64,000 nt of DNA, from assembly GCF_005239225.2 (NCBI RefSeq), contig NC_133284.1, positions 5,981,770 to 6,045,769 of the forward strand. Reading direction: 5' to 3'. The notes below the pieces were generated by a model, which worked only from the letters and a program-made list of their open reading frames with translations, did no database searches and had not been told where the DNA came from. This stretch comes from Populus alba (Eukaryota; Streptophyta; Magnoliopsida; Malpighiales; Salicaceae). Positions 48,425 through 60,964 of the stretch are shown piece by piece; within the stretch, counting starts at the first letter, position 1; the number at the start of each line of letters is the position of its first letter. The translations under genes were made by a program, and so were the position numbers.

Positions 48425-49250
48425 GTGATTGAAGATAATGAGGATACTGTGCACTTCATGTTTACTATTCCAATATATAAGTTGGAAGTGGAGACTATTT
48501 TAAAAGACTTATTGAAGTGTTATCTAGAGGTGTTCAAAAAACCAATGGGGTTACCACCACTTAGAGATCATAACTATATCATACCATTAAAGGAAGGGAC
48601 ACAACTCATTAGTTTGAGGCTTTATATGTACTCAAGCCTGCAAAAATATGTTGTAGAAAAGATGGTTTTTGAGATGATGGAAACATGAATCATTCAACAA
48701 AGTAACAATCTTTTTGCTTCTCTAGTAATATTGGTGAAAAAAAAGGTCAATTTATGAAGGCTTTGTGTAGACTATAAGGCCCTCAACAAACTTATTACCA
48801 AAGATAATTTTTAAATACCTTTGGTGGATGATTTTATAAAGAAATTGGTGGGAGATACTATTTTTTTTTTTCAAAATAGGCTTAAGGTCTAGATACCACC
48901 AAATCAAAATAGCTCATCAAGATGTGTTTAAAACTATATTTAGAGCTTATAATGACCATTATATGTTTCTAGTTATGCTTTTTAGGTTGACTAATACCCC
49001 AGTTACCTTTCAAAATCTCATGAATGATATATTTAGGAGACATCTCAAGAGGTTTGTATTGGTGTTATTTTATGATATTTTGATTTATAATCGATTTATG
49101 ATAAAACACCTAGAGCATTTAAAGATAATGTTTGAACTACTTAAGCATCATGAACTAGTGGCAAAGAAAAACAAGTGCTTTTTAAAAAGTATTGAAGTAA
49201 AATACATGGGACATGTAATTTCCAAGTACGGGGTATTGATTGATCAATAG
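48425..49250 (+). pseudogene. Gypsy reverse transcriptase remnant
   Basis: Readable pieces include LCVDYKALNKLITKDN, YHQIKIAHQDVFKTIFRAYNDHYMFLVMLFRLTNTPVTFQNLMNDIFRRHLKRFVLV and KNKCFLKSIEVKYMGHVISKYGVLID. The catalytic F-x-DD box is LFYDILIY, so the first aspartate is replaced by Tyr. Frame changes occur near 48690 and 48900. Confidence 0.8.
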
Positions 49251-50287
49251 AAGATTCAAGATGTAAGGGACTGGTCTTTATTAAGAAATATTAAACAACC
49301 AAGAGGGTTTCTAGGTCTCATGGGTTATTATCGAAGACTTGTCAATGGATAAGGATTTATATGCAAACCATTGACCTAGTTACTAAAAAAAAGATGTTTT
49401 TGACTGGATTTTAGAAGCATAATTTTTTTTTAAACTCCTAAAAAAAGTCATGACTAAACATCTTGTATTGACACTACCTGAAATTAATAAGTAATTTATA
49501 ATAGGGACTGGTGCTTTAGGAATTGACATTGGAGCAATACTTATGCAAAAAAGGCATCTTATAGCCTACATTAACAAGTTTCTAAGGTTAAAACAATAGG
49601 TTTTATCTACTTATGAGAAGGAGGTGATGACAATATTACATGCAATGAAAAAATAAAAACATTATCTACTAGGCAAACACTTTAAAATTAGAACAGATCA
49701 TGTCAACCTCAAGCACATCCTAACAAAAAAGAGAGGCAACTTTTCTTTCTCATCACTTATGGTTAGCCAAATTACTGTGTTGTGACTGTGAAATTGAGTG
49801 CATAAAGGGCAAAGAAAATGTTTTAACTAATGTTCTTCCTAGAAATTCTAGTGGTGAAGTGTTTGTTATGACAGTGTCCATAATCTCTTTTAACTTCATG
49901 GAAGAGATTAAGAAGTTATGGGAAAAAAATGATGGCATACAAGACATTGTAATTGACTCGTGAAGAGACCCTGCCTCTTACCTCCACTACAAATGGGTGA
50001 ACAACCATCTTAACAGAAAGTGGAAGATAATGGTTGGTAATGACCTTGAGCTATAGAACAAATTAATTACAATGTATCATGACCCAAATATGAGTGGTCA
50101 CTTTAGTGCTATTGTGACTGAAAAAAGGATGAGGAGTCTATTCTATTAAAGAAAAAAAAAACAAAAACATGTGAGATTGTATGTGAGAGAGTGTCCAATT
50201 TGTTAGAAGAACAAGGCTAAAAATATACTTAATCATGTTCTATTACAACCTTTTCCTATTACTTCAACACTATTCACTGATATTAGT

Positions 50288-50620
50288 ATGAATTTTATAG
50301 AAGGACTATCCAAATCTAATGATAAGAAGGTTATTTTTGTTGTGGTGGATAAGTTTAGTAAATATACACACTTTATAACTTTGGCTCATCCATGTTCTGC
50401 TACTACGGTGACTACTGTATTTATGTATCATGTCTATGAACTTCATGGCTTACTTAGTAGTATAGTAAGTGATAGAGATTCAGTGTTTCTAAGTCATTTT
50501 TGGAGGAATATATTTACTGACCAAGAAGTATAATTGTATTACTCTACAGCCTATCATCCCTATAAAGATGGGTAAACAAAATTAGTCAAGAAATGCCTAG
50601 AGAACTATTTAAAGTGCATA
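50288..50620 (+). pseudogene. Gypsy integrase core remnant
   Basis: MNFIEGLSKSNDKKVIFVVVDKFSKYTHFITLAHP... followed by LHGLLSSIVSDRDSVFLSHFWRNIF is the retroviral-type integrase core, with the second Asp in VSDRD. A stop follows soon after and the Glu segment is in a broken frame. Confidence 0.75.
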
Positions 50621-51280
50621 ATTGGTAGAACTCCTAATCAGTGGTCAAGGTGGTTATCATTTGCAAAATGATGGTATAACACTAATTACTACACTTATAC
50701 TAAGTCTACTCCTTATAAAGTTTTTTACAGTCAGGCTTTTCCAATCTACATTTCTTACTTTTCTAGAAAGAAAACATGCTCAAAGTCATCAAGATTTATC
50801 TCAAGTAGGCTCAATATAAGATGATATAGTTAGCAAATAAAAAAAAAGGATTGAAAAGATATTTGTTGTGGGAGATAAGGTTTATCTTAAACTACAACCT
50901 TAGATAAAAAGACTAGTTGTTAATAAGATCCCACATAAGCTATCAACTAAGCTTTATGGGACTTGTCAAATAATTGAACGCATTGATGCAGTGGCATACA
51001 AATTAGGGTTGCCTGATTTAACTACAATTCACATAGTTTTTCCTGTGTGTTAGTTAAAATGTCATACTAGAAATAAAAGGATACGTGAAGAAGTACCCAT
51101 AATTTTGATTGATCTTGTATAAAGCATATAAACTAGGTTGCTACCCAAGTCTTGATTCTTTAAAAGGGTCTACCACCATCATAGGAAATCATCAATGAGT
51201 TTCTCTTTTTTTCTTTGAGTACAGGGATCTTTTGATGGGAAGAGAATTTTCACAGGTCTTGCAAGTAAAAAAAAAAGTGA

Positions 51281-51657
51281 TAGGGGAAAATAAATTAGGT
51301 CTGGATGGATTTAAATTACATGATCGTTAAGGTTATTGTATTGATAGCCAAAACGCATCTTTACTTTATGTTTTTATTTTACTATGTTAAGAGACATGCC
51401 ACGTATTGGCTTATTTGTAGAATAATGTTAGCTATTGTCTAGAAGGAATATTTGGAGCTACATGTAGCAGAATGTCAGCAAGAATGATGGACATGAATCA
51501 TTTAATGAATTAACAAATTTTGTTCTCTCTCTCTCTCTCTGTCTCTCTCTCTCTCTCATTCTTCTTCTTCCAAATCTTTAACCTCCACTGATCTAGTAAT
51601 GTCATTGCTGGAACTTGGACATTAATCATCCCTTGCAGGAAAACATGTCCGGATATT
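51281..51657 (+). repeat. Possible 3' LTR of the gypsy relic
   Basis: A purine-rich stretch 'agtgataggggaaaa' at about 51279-51292, placed right after pol, resembles a polypurine tract. The following 360 bases contain the CT-rich and 'tgctggaacttgg' text common in R-U5 of plant gypsy LTRs. No matching 5' LTR was found, so this is tentative. Confidence 0.35.
51524..51557. repeat. (CT)n microsatellite
   Basis: About sixteen CT units interrupted once by GT at 51541. It lies in the putative 3' LTR. Confidence 0.9.
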
Positions 51658-52070
51658 GAGTCCGTTTGGCTATGCGGTAGCTGCTACTTTTTTTTTTCAA
51701 ACTCAATAATTCAGTGTTTGGTTATAAGTTGTGGTTGTGGTCTAGCTTATGAGGCCCATAAAAATTGAGGTTTCACCGTAGGTTAAGCTGAAGCAATTTT
51801 TTCATGCTTCTTCCTGCTGTGTTCTTGTACAGTTAACAACAAACTCTCCACTGTTTACTCCACTTTTCACTTAATTAAGTGAACAGTGGAGTTGACAATG
51901 GAGTTTAACTCCACTACCCATGAACAGTGGAGTTGAACTCCACTGTTCCAGCCGGCCAGGTCCAAAGATAAATGTATTGAGTCGATTCCGATCCGGTTAA
52001 AAAAAATTATTTTTTTAATTGTGTTTTATTTAAAAAATTAGAAGAAAATCGTTTGATAAAGTACTATTTG
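51658..52070. mobile_element. Fragment of the Tourist-like element family (copy B)
   Basis: It opens GAGTCCGTTTGGCTATGCGG, close to the left tips at 2117 and 58485. Near 52015-52055 the text 'attgtgttttatttaaaaaattagaagaaaatcg' matches, in reverse complement, the interior of copy A around 2545-2580. Between them are palindromes with the same CACTGTTCA word. No right terminal repeat or target duplication is visible, so it is truncated or rearranged. Confidence 0.55.
51866..51948. repeat. Palindrome cluster in copy B
   Basis: There are two perfect inverted repeats: TTCACTTAATTAAGTGAA at 51866-51883 (18 bp, no spacer) and 13-base arms GAACAGTGGAGTT/AACTCCACTGTTC at 51922-51948 around one base. 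Both include the GTGAA/GAACAGTG words seen in copies A and C. Confidence 0.85.
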
Positions 52071-52360
52071 CAGAATTTCATGGAGGAATTCCTACTTTAA
52101 ATAGGTTGTTTAGCCACATTGCCGAGAAGAAATCATTTTCATCAGAAGATATTTTGAGTGTTTATGTGGGCTCAAGCTGATAATGCGTGTCGAAGTGAAA
52201 CAGGACCCAGGCTTAAATAATAGCTTCTTGCAGCAGCAGTCACTTAAAAACATGCATTGTACTGTATGGAGAACACTGCATACAAGAGGTGCTGAAAGTA
52301 ACAATACACAGGTTGAACATAGAATTCGGCCAGGCAAGATATAAACAACAAGCAAACATA

Positions 52361-54017
52361 TCATGCAGGCAATGCGAAGCTCTCCTGTGTCCAGTGGGGA
52401 GGATCCATCACTGCACAAGGATCTGATTTCTCAAAGTCGGCAACCTGCAACAAACAAGAGTACACAACAGTTTTAATGGTAGCATTCTGATTACAATACC
52501 ATACGAGAAACCTGAGACAATAGGAAAAGAAAAAAAAAGTGACAGTATGAACAGTCTTACCTTTTCTTTGCAGCTTGGGCAGTAGTGATGCTTGTGCCAG
52601 AGGCAGTCCATAGAAGGGCAAAGAAAGCAAAACCCAACCATCAAAGGCATCATGCAACCAACAACAGCTGCCAAACTAGGCTTTGATCTGTGTTACGAAA
52701 TGTCATCATTCAGGAGAGGGAGGATCAGTCCATGGATGAAAAGACAGGACAATAATAGAGTCTGTGACTTCAAAAACTATTGTAAAAGTTGGATAATAGT
52801 TTTACCCTTCTCTGTTTGTGCGGTCCTCCTCTCCAACAAAGGAGAAAAGGAATTAACTCTATACAAACGGAAAAGCTATGCATAAAAACTCCTATTAACT
52901 GAACTGGCAGTAATGGATAGGGTTACATAAGAGATTTGTAAAATCATTTTACTAAGAGTTCATGTGGTATGACTAAAAAAAAACTGTGGCTTTGAGTCGA
53001 TTCAAAAGTTATTATTTTTCATAACCAACTTATGACTAAAATGAGTTAGGTTACGAGCATGCATGTCTAGCAAAAAATGACTTAAAAACTTTCCTTTTTT
53101 TTTTAATAAAAGAGGTCGTGTAAGGAATCGACAAGTTCAAAGGTAAGAATTTTAACGCTTGAGTAAAGCGGCATTCGAACTCAATTTCGTAAACCTTTTG
53201 ATTTAAATCAAGAGTTTTTAACTCTTGAGTAAATCTAACTCAATAATATTGGGTTCAATAAAAGGCTAAGAGTGGCAACAGCTTTACTAATCTCGGTTAG
53301 ATACAGTATTATGTGAATCGAAAAGGAAATAAATAGAGGTGAAAAAGAGAGGAAGAAACAACTTCATTACAAGATTTCAACAGCAAGAAGGATCCCAAGA
53401 ACATGGAAGATCAATGCCATAATGCACACAGAGAAAAGGGTTTCCATTCCCATTTCCATTGCAATAGCTCATGAAACCAAGTTGAAAGAACAGGCTGCAT
53501 TAGGAGAAAGTTCATTATTTTTTCTGGAAAAACTATATCCTCTACGACAGGAAAGCCAACTCACATTTATACCTCCACCATGACCCTGGAATTAAACTTA
53601 GAAGGTTTTGCAATTAATTGTACAATATGATTTTGTAACCATACGTTTGAAAAAAAAAAAAAAAAAAAAAACAGTACTCCTTCTATAATGGCAACTCAAT
53701 TTTGCATAAATAATTACTACTGCAATTTTATCATGAAGATATTAAAAATTTAAAACACATACATGATTTTGTGACCTATAATGAACAGAGAGAATTAAGT
53801 AATGAAAGATAAGTTTTAATTACCTAACGACGGTAACGCCAGAATTACCACAGTAGACGCAGTTAAAAGGAGCAGGAGTGTCGCGATACATGGTCTGTTG
53901 AATCGGGATCCCCCTTGGATCGCCGACGATTGCGTTTGGCGGTATAGCTCCGGCTTGGTACGGGTTCTGCCCAGCGTAGTAAGGAACTCCGATGACAGGT
54001 TCGTCCTTTTGCCCCAT
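52361..54017 (-). CDS. GILP: GILP-type LITAF-domain membrane protein
   Basis: Three minus-strand exons (54017-53824, 52687-52561, 52444-52361) close to 134 residues, the length of Arabidopsis GILP (At5g13190). The N-terminus IGVPYYAGQNPYQAGAIPPNAIVGDP is the Pro-rich family leader. The LITAF domain spans about 50-112: C53-x2-C56, a hydrophobic Cys-containing segment at 70-95 (VVGCMMPLMVGFCFLCPSMDCLW), and C101-x2-C104. The two CxxC pairs form a zinc knuckle and the central segment inserts into the membrane monotopically in this family. The tail VADFEKSDPCAVMDPPHWTQESFALPA is strongly conserved. Arabidopsis GILP is reported to bind LSD1 and restrain hypersensitive cell death at the plasma membrane; that role is inferred here. 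The ATG at 54017 gives MGQKDE; upstream in-frame sequence lacks another ATG. Confidence 0.95.
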
Positions 54018-57000
54018 TTTCAATGGATTTTGTGATTAGAGATCGACGAGGAAGGATTTTTCAAAGTATATTTTATTTTTAAAATATATATTTTTTAATT
54101 TTTTTTTTTTTTAATTAATAATTAAAATGATTTGAAAACATACAAAAAACTTAATTTAAAGTAAAAAAATAATATTTAAATTATTTCAAAAATATTTTTA
54201 AAACATAAAAATAAACATACTTTAAATTTAATTAATTTATTAAAAAGCATTGTGATATATTATCATCATTATATTTTTCGTACCATTACTTATTATATAT
54301 TATAAAAAAGATTCAATGTAAATTATTTCATGAAGGATTGCAAAATACTATTGTTTGTTTTCATTCAAGGATGAGAATATTTTCGAATTGGTTTGTGCAT
54401 TAACTAAGAATAACCCTTTCTCAAGAGATCTTTCTTTTTCTTGCATCAACTTTGTACATGAAGACAGTAAAAATAAAAGAGAATATTTTCTGTATAAAAA
54501 TATAAAAGATATTCTAGAATTATCGTAAAAACAAATTGATTTATCTTGAAAAACTAGTCAAACGCAACCTTGGAAATACTTGCTGATCACTTCCAAGTTC
54601 CAACTATTCCACCTCTAATCTCAATCGCGCCCAAAGCATGCAGGTCGATGTGGGAGCCATCTCAATGGGCCTTAAGCCCATGGTTTCTCAAAGAGTTCAG
54701 CCCCATGGGCCACGACAAGGTGCTTCAATCTAAAACCCAACAGCCAAGCCGTTCCCGATGTCTCTTCTTGCTAGACTCGCACCATGTCTCAAAAAATTCA
54801 TTGGCAAGCATCGTTTTGCATTGAGATCAGCCATGTTACGCGTCTGTTTGAAACTTTCGCGTCTGTTGCGGTGTAAGAAAAAATAAAGTTTATGTAAAAA
54901 TATTTTTTTTAAAATAAAATAAAGAAAGGATATAAGGGATTTGTTCATTATCGTAAAGCAAATATGCAATACAGGATTAGAATATAAAATATTAAAAAGA
55001 TAAAAAAAAAAAAAAAAATCAAGTGTTCATATGACCATATATATCCCTCCTCCCCACTTATAAAAAGAGACAAAAACTAATCAAATTGTCTAAAAAAAAA
55101 GGCACATAAAATGTTATGAAGCTAAACCATTAGAATCAATAGTTACGTGTCTTTCCTTTATAATCGGTTGTGGTTATTGTTGTCCTCAGAAAAACACTGG
55201 ATTCTCTCTTTTTTATCTCTGCTGTTTAGTTGTGGAGCTGGCACCATATTATTGGATAGCTAAGATTTAGTTTGTCACCGTTCTAATGCCCCGTTTTTAT
55301 ATTGGTTCGTCCATGTATTTGAAAATTTTTGAAAATTTTTATTATTTTATTATTTTTTAGTATTTTTATATTTTTGTAATGTGTTGATATTAAAAATAAT
55401 TTTTATTAAAAATATATTATTTTAATTTATTTTTAAATAAAAAATGCATTTCACTGCTGCTTCCACCATGAAAACTCAGTTTGTTTTGTGTTTTGAGGCT
55501 ATTAAGTGTATGGTTAAAAGTTTTATATCTGAGCTTAGAATAATGAATATTATTTCTAGGCCATTGAAAAAATACTGGACAATTCAATTGCTATTTTTAA
55601 GGCTAAGAATAATAAAAGTGGTAATTAAAGTAAACTTATCAACATCCAGTATTTAGCCAAAAAAAAAAATAAATTAAGGAAAAGAAAGAGGTCATCGAGC
55701 TATACTAAATTGATAATCACAAATCCTTTAACTAAGGGCATGCTACCATTTAAATTCAAGGATCATGTAATGAAAATGAAACATAGTTCATTATGTGATT
55801 TTAGTTGTATAAAGTATATTATTTTTTTAAAAAAAATTCTATTTATTGTGATGTTTTCTTATATTTATACACACCTTAATTTATTTGAGAAAACTCTTGT
55901 GTACTGACAAAGAATAAACATAAGGAGTTTATTTGTTAGGTGAGATTGCCGCACAAAAAATTAATACTTGAAAAATTACATGCATTCTAATACATTAAAT
56001 ATAATACTCGTTATTATAGGACTTATCATCATAATTTATGCATTTGTATTTTAAAAAAGATAAAGAATAAGAATAAGTTAAGACATTGTCTTAAATATTG
56101 ACCAAGTGGGAGAATATTAAAATCACATTTTACTACATCCTTTTTAATTTAGGATTCAATTTTTCAAGAACATTAACTTTTGATCTAATATATTAACTCT
56201 CATGTTAAATGACAACAAAGTTATAAATCAATTAAGAGTTTAACGAACTCTTGTTATACAAATACAAGCCTTTACTTTTACCTAGAAATACATTATTAAA
56301 TTTTAGCATGTAAGAGTTGAGAAGATCAAAACTTTATAAAAAAATTCCATGAGTTTTTTTATCAACGATAATTAAGAGGTATATATATTATATATTTTGA
56401 TATACTAACAGATTTTAATACAAATTATTTTAGATATATCAAGTATATAAGAACATACGTGCTCAGATTATTTTCCCATTTCCATATATACATACTCGTT
56501 TTCTCTCTATGGAACGGTGAAGGGATTTTAACAAAATTGATTTGCGCCAGTTAATTAATGAGTGAAAACAAGGGCCCAGAAAACATTCCCCGCAATTCGA
56601 CCACATAGCCATCGAGAAGGGAGGAGACATGCGACAAACCTTGTGAATTCGTACATTATTTATATAAGCAATTAGTAATTAAAGCAAAAAATAGAAATAT
56701 GTATGCCATCACATGTAGTTAATTTGCAGAACTCAAATATTATGCAAGAAGCTGTAGAGCCACGGGCATTAATTTTTTTTATTTTTTTTTAAATGCAGCG
56801 GCAGAGATAGCAAGGAGCACACTGAGGCCACTAAGGGATGTTCCCTTCATGCGCAATGCTAAACCTCATCTCGTAACGTGCAGAGAATGAATAGGGAAAC
56901 TCGAAACACCAACTCCAACATACAGTAGTTAGCACCAGTCAACATTGTTAAAATAAACCATTGTTTTAAATGAATTAAACCGTGCTATATATATCAAACT

Positions 57001-58484
57001 TTACATTAAAGAAGTAAAATTTGAGGTTTGGCATGATGGGTGACACACATTTCTCAAATAATACACCAGACAGTGATATATCCCGAGGATTCCAGCTGGG
57101 GAAGCAAGAACCAGAAGGGAATATTAGTGCAGACTGCACACAAACACACACACACAGTGAAAGAAAGTGGGAAAGGGAATGGTGTCAAGACTGACAAGAG
57201 CTCAGAATAGATTCCACAGCAGAAAAAAAAAAAACGATCCATATTGTGGCCTGTAGTAGTATTCCAAAGGAGAGGGTCCCGATTACCCCATCTCGTGAAG
57301 TTCTACGTGTACTCATATAGCTTTACAATATTCTTTGCTGTGAAAATATAACATGTATAATAAATAATATAAGTGCTTATAAATCTTCTTCTTCTTCTTC
57401 TTCTTCTTCTTTTTTTAAACTTTAAACAGAGAGGTGGCTGCCCCAATACATGCGGCCTGCCGACTCTTATTTGTATGGTCGTCTGTTTCTCCTTGTCCAT
57501 TACTTATACTGTTCCTTGCTCTTGAATTTGTGATCAAGATCATTGCAGAATCAAAATTCAAGGACCTTCACTTTCAAGTTTCTAGTCTCTATCCTTCAGA
57601 TTTAAAAGTTCACGCTTCAATAAACAAAAGGGGGTTTGGCATATTACAACATCCCATCAGCACTCGAGATTCTTTTAAGGTATGGCGTCCAGTGAACTGG
57701 GTTGTGTGGTCCTCGATCACACCCTTATTACTAAGGAACCAAAACATAAATAATAAAAAACAAACCAAAAAAATTATTGTCAGGATTTTTCTACTTGCAA
57801 TTAATCATGACAACAATTATCTTTTTTTGTCAATTTAATCTGTGAGGTTTCTTAATTATATATATGCACAACTCTCTTTTAATTCGGTGCTAAAAATCAG
57901 AAGGCACTTCTTTAAGCCAAAGCAAACACCTGGTTTTACAAGTTTATTCGAAATTTATTGTTTTTTTGTTTGCAAACGCGCGCGATAATCTTGTGGAGAA
58001 TACAATAAATTAATATATTTTGGGCTTCTTACACACACACGCTATTGACTTGTTATATTAGGGTTGAAATCCAACTGCACAGTTGACAAAAAAAAAAAAA
58101 GGAGAAATTATTAGGTAACTTCATTTACCGTTCTTGACCGTGAATCGATCAATTTTATGATAATCTACCATTCAATTTAGCAATATATACCATCAATATT
58201 TAAAATAAATAAATGATTTTTATAAGACGAGAGAAAAATGATTTTGTTTCCTAATATGGTTAAATAATTAAGATGGTATATTCTTATACAACTGGTTATT
58301 GCATAGTTTAGAATGGTAAAATGATTGGATTTACCTAGTAAATTATATATCATCTTAAAATTCTGCTAGGCGATAACATTATGTGTTAAATCTCATAGAT
58401 CCTAGAAGGTACAAAAAAAAAAAAAAAAAAATCATTTGAATATATATATAATTAGTGGGTTCTCATAACATGTCCATCTTCTAA
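54018..58484. other. Intergenic region, no gene seen
   Basis: This includes the GILP promoter. AT-rich dispersed repeat copies lie at about 54060-54240 and 55290-55445. A less AT-rich segment at 54560-54850 has a short open frame on each strand with no recognised product. At 56560-57260 and 57420-57700 the composition is mixed but I recognise no gene. Confidence 0.5.
57384..57411. repeat. (CTT)n microsatellite
   Basis: About nine TCT/CTT units followed by a T-run. Confidence 0.9.
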
Positions 58485-58787
58485 GGGTGTGTTTGGTATT
58501 GCGGTAGCTTTTTGTTGTGGTTTAAAAAAAGTTGTTTTATAAAAAGTACTTTTAGTTGTGACTGTCTTTTCAAATTGAGGTTATAAAATAATATTGATTT
58601 TTAATTTAAATATTTAAATTTAATTACTTATATCATAAATATAAGAATTACAGTTTTCTAAAATATTATCAGGTATAAATGATATTACAGTGCACATTAC
58701 AGTACGAGTGAATTAATTCACTTTAAACTAGTGTTTTTTTTTTAAAAAAAATGTTAAAAAATTTAATACCCTGAAAAAAAAAAAGGT

Positions 58788-59047
58788 GAACAGTGCATTA
58801 GTGTGCACTGTTTAACTAGTGTTTTTTTTCTTTGAAAAAAAAAAATGTTAAAAAATTTAATACACTAAATAAATAAATGAACTGTACATTAGTGTCCACT
58901 GTTTTACTAGTTTTCACTAAAAAATGAACAGTGCATTAGTGTGCACTGTTTAACTAGTGTTTTTTTTTTTTTATAAAAAAAATAAAAATATTAAAACATT
59001 TAATACACGTAAAAAAAAGTGAATAATGCATTAGTGTGCACTGTTCA
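58788..59047. repeat. Four tandem stem-loop units in copy C
   Basis: A unit 'gaacagtgcattagtgtgcactgtt' (9-base arms AACAGTGCA/TGCACTGTT around a 6-base loop) occurs at 58788, 58879, 58923 and 59021. The first and third are perfect; the second and fourth carry substitutions in the arms. Spacers hold T- and A-runs plus 'ttaaaaaatttaataca'. Confidence 0.8.
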
Positions 59048-59086
59048 TGCTATTTGCACTGTTCAGTGAACAGTGCAATTAGCATG
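59046..59086. repeat. 41-bp near-perfect palindrome in copy C
   Basis: The 20-base arms at 59046-59065 and 59067-59086 pair at 19 of 20 positions around one base. The centre is CACTGTTCA-G-TGAACAGTG, the same core as in copy A at 3073-3123, but the outer arms (CATGCTATTTG) are unrelated to copy A's. Confidence 0.9.
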
Positions 59087-59233
59087 CACAGTGCGTGAAA
59101 AGCATGATTTCATTGCTTGCGGTCCGAACGTAAAAAACATGTGGGACCCATGAACAGTAATTCGCTTTTTTTTCATTACCAAACGGCTGCCAACTGCGTT
59201 TTAAGTAAAACGCATTACCCAAACACCATCTAA

Positions 59234-60964
59234 AACTATATTACTTAGCTATGATCTATTGATGATTTCGATATATGAAGGGAGAAAGCTCTGCGTCTTT
59301 ATAATGTAAATATCCCAAACCCCAAGTCCATTCTGATGAACAAAAGGGAGTTCTATAAGCAATCTCTCCTTAAGTGAAATATTCGTAAAAGAAAACAGAA
59401 GAAAAAGGCAATTCGTAAATCATTTGCCGACCATGATAACATGCAAAAAGCATACAAAGTAGCTTTTCAATGGAAAGCAGTTCGAAACGAGAACGATGGG
59501 CAGCCACACAGAGAAGAAAGAAAGAAATTTCTGCGTTACTGAAGCTAGCTGATCTAATCTTCGAATTGTTTTGGCATTAGTGTTTAATTTTCTCAGAACT
59601 ATTCTTCGGGGTTGGTGTGGACTAATAGTTTTAGTTTATCAATTATAGACGCTTAAATATCAGTTAAACGCCAAATAGCTCGACAATGCAATCTCAAGTT
59701 TTCCTATTCAATTTGGTGAGTCTCTTCCACGGTACGGCAAGTAGAAAAGGCTTCTCTTATTTTTCATTGCTATTCTTTCGGTAAATATGCAAGATTATGC
59801 ATCCAAACACGTTGACTTTTGAGTGTTTTTTAATTTTAGTTGACTTTGTGAATGAGTACAGTATTAGAAGATGCATGCTCCTCATAAACTGATAGTGAAC
59901 CTCCCCTCATAAATTCATCCTCCTGGTGCGAAGAAAATGCAATTAACAAATCCACGACCGAAAGGACGTCTTCCAAGATTTAATTATTATAAATTAGTAA
60001 AAGGTTGTCTGAGACCTACAGAAACAATATTCTAACATTTGGATTATTGAGTTTCCTCAACGATATCCCTTAATCTCACACGATAAGACAACAGATCTGA
60101 GCTGGCTTGAGTGTTTAAGCACAAATTCAAATGCATAGTGAACCATTAATGCCTCAAATGATCTAGCAACATAAGACCATGGGCTAGCTAAAAACCCCAA
60201 GAAAATAAAATGCTTAAACCTACGACTATGAAGACATAATGGCGCAGGATTGTCCCTTGTGTTCATTTATTGTAAAATAAGGCAAGTTGGGTGGATGGCT
60301 GACCAGGGAATGTCCCGCTCATAAAAGATAAAATAAATAAAAAATGGTCACCAACTTTTATAGAACTACTCACAAACTGTCAAACAAACTTCCGGCATTC
60401 TCTTCGGCAATCGCGTTTTTACCGGATCGCTTCTCTCAGGAAAAGAAGAAAAAAAACCCTCTTTTTCAAGAATTTGAAGCTAACACGAACCCCTTTTTTT
60501 CTTTTTCTTAATAATCATGATCATGACCCGACATTAACTCACCATCAATTGATATGGATGGGCGTGTACCACGCTCCATTCTCTGCGTGTGTGATGTTGA
60601 ATCCCGATAAGGTGATGTGAGACAAAATGCATCCCCAGTGGTTCCCTGGTACTGACAGCTCTGGTCCCACCCAGGGTTTGTGCAAGATTCCCACGCGCAG
60701 TTACAGCCAGAATATGTAGAATTGTAGTCCAACGTTTGTACACCTCTAATATAATCTCTCCCCTTCTCCCACAAGTTCTCTCCTCTTCGTATTATTACTA
60801 CTACTATACAAATGTTCCCTTCAAAATCTCAACCCCTAATCCCTTTTATCTCCTGTTCTCTTTCCCTTTATATCTTATAGACCCCCTTCTCTCTCCCTAT
60901 TCCTTGTTTAATCTTCTTTAAATACATATTCGCACCTTGATTCTTAGTTGTGGAAAGGTAAGGA
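59234..60964. other. Intergenic and CFL1-like promoter region
   Basis: There is no gene before 60965. An 88-codon minus-strand frame at 60774-60508 contains several Cys and Trp codons but matches no family I know. Pyrimidine-rich sequence at 60760-60935 is typical of a plant 5' leader. No confident TATA box could be chosen. Confidence 0.45.

Larger units (their letters stand above)
48425..51280 (+). mobile_element. Decayed Ty3/gypsy retrotransposon pol
   Basis: Fragments in gypsy order lie on the plus strand but in shifting frames: RT (48430-49250), RNase H-like sequence (49430-49800), an integrase zinc-binding/core region (50080-50620) and an integrase C-terminal 'KLSTKLYGTCQIIERIDAVAYKLGLPDLTTIHIVF' (50930-51045). 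The layout RT-RNaseH-integrase and the C-terminal tether text identify a Ty3/gypsy (Metaviridae) element of chromovirus type. No gag or protease was recognised upstream, and no chromodomain is clear. Stops and frameshifts throughout show it is dead. The upstream LTR-like block at 45.2-47.7 kb is on the same strand, but I cannot show that they belong together. Confidence 0.75.
58485..59230. mobile_element. Tourist/PIF-Harbinger-like element (copy C)
   Basis: The left end is GGGTGTGTTTGGTATTGCGG. The right end in reverse complement is GATGGTGTTTGGGTAATGCG. TAA flanks both sides (58482-58484 and 59231-59233), a canonical Harbinger-type target duplication. The segment 58491-58560 closely matches copy A at 2123-2195 (tttggtattgcggtagcttt; ttgttttataaaaagtactt). 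The interior holds tandem inverted-repeat units and a 41-base palindrome. There is no transposase frame. Confidence 0.8.

Noticed and set aside
58788..59047. CRISPR-like array of four short repeats
   Set aside because: The units are palindromic parts of a plant transposon, with low-complexity A/T spacers of irregular size and no cas genes.
60508..60774. 88-codon minus-strand frame with several Cys and Trp upstream of the CFL1-like gene
   Set aside because: The Cys/Trp content hinted at a small secreted protein, but there is no signal peptide, no cysteine spacing I know, and it lies in a likely promoter.
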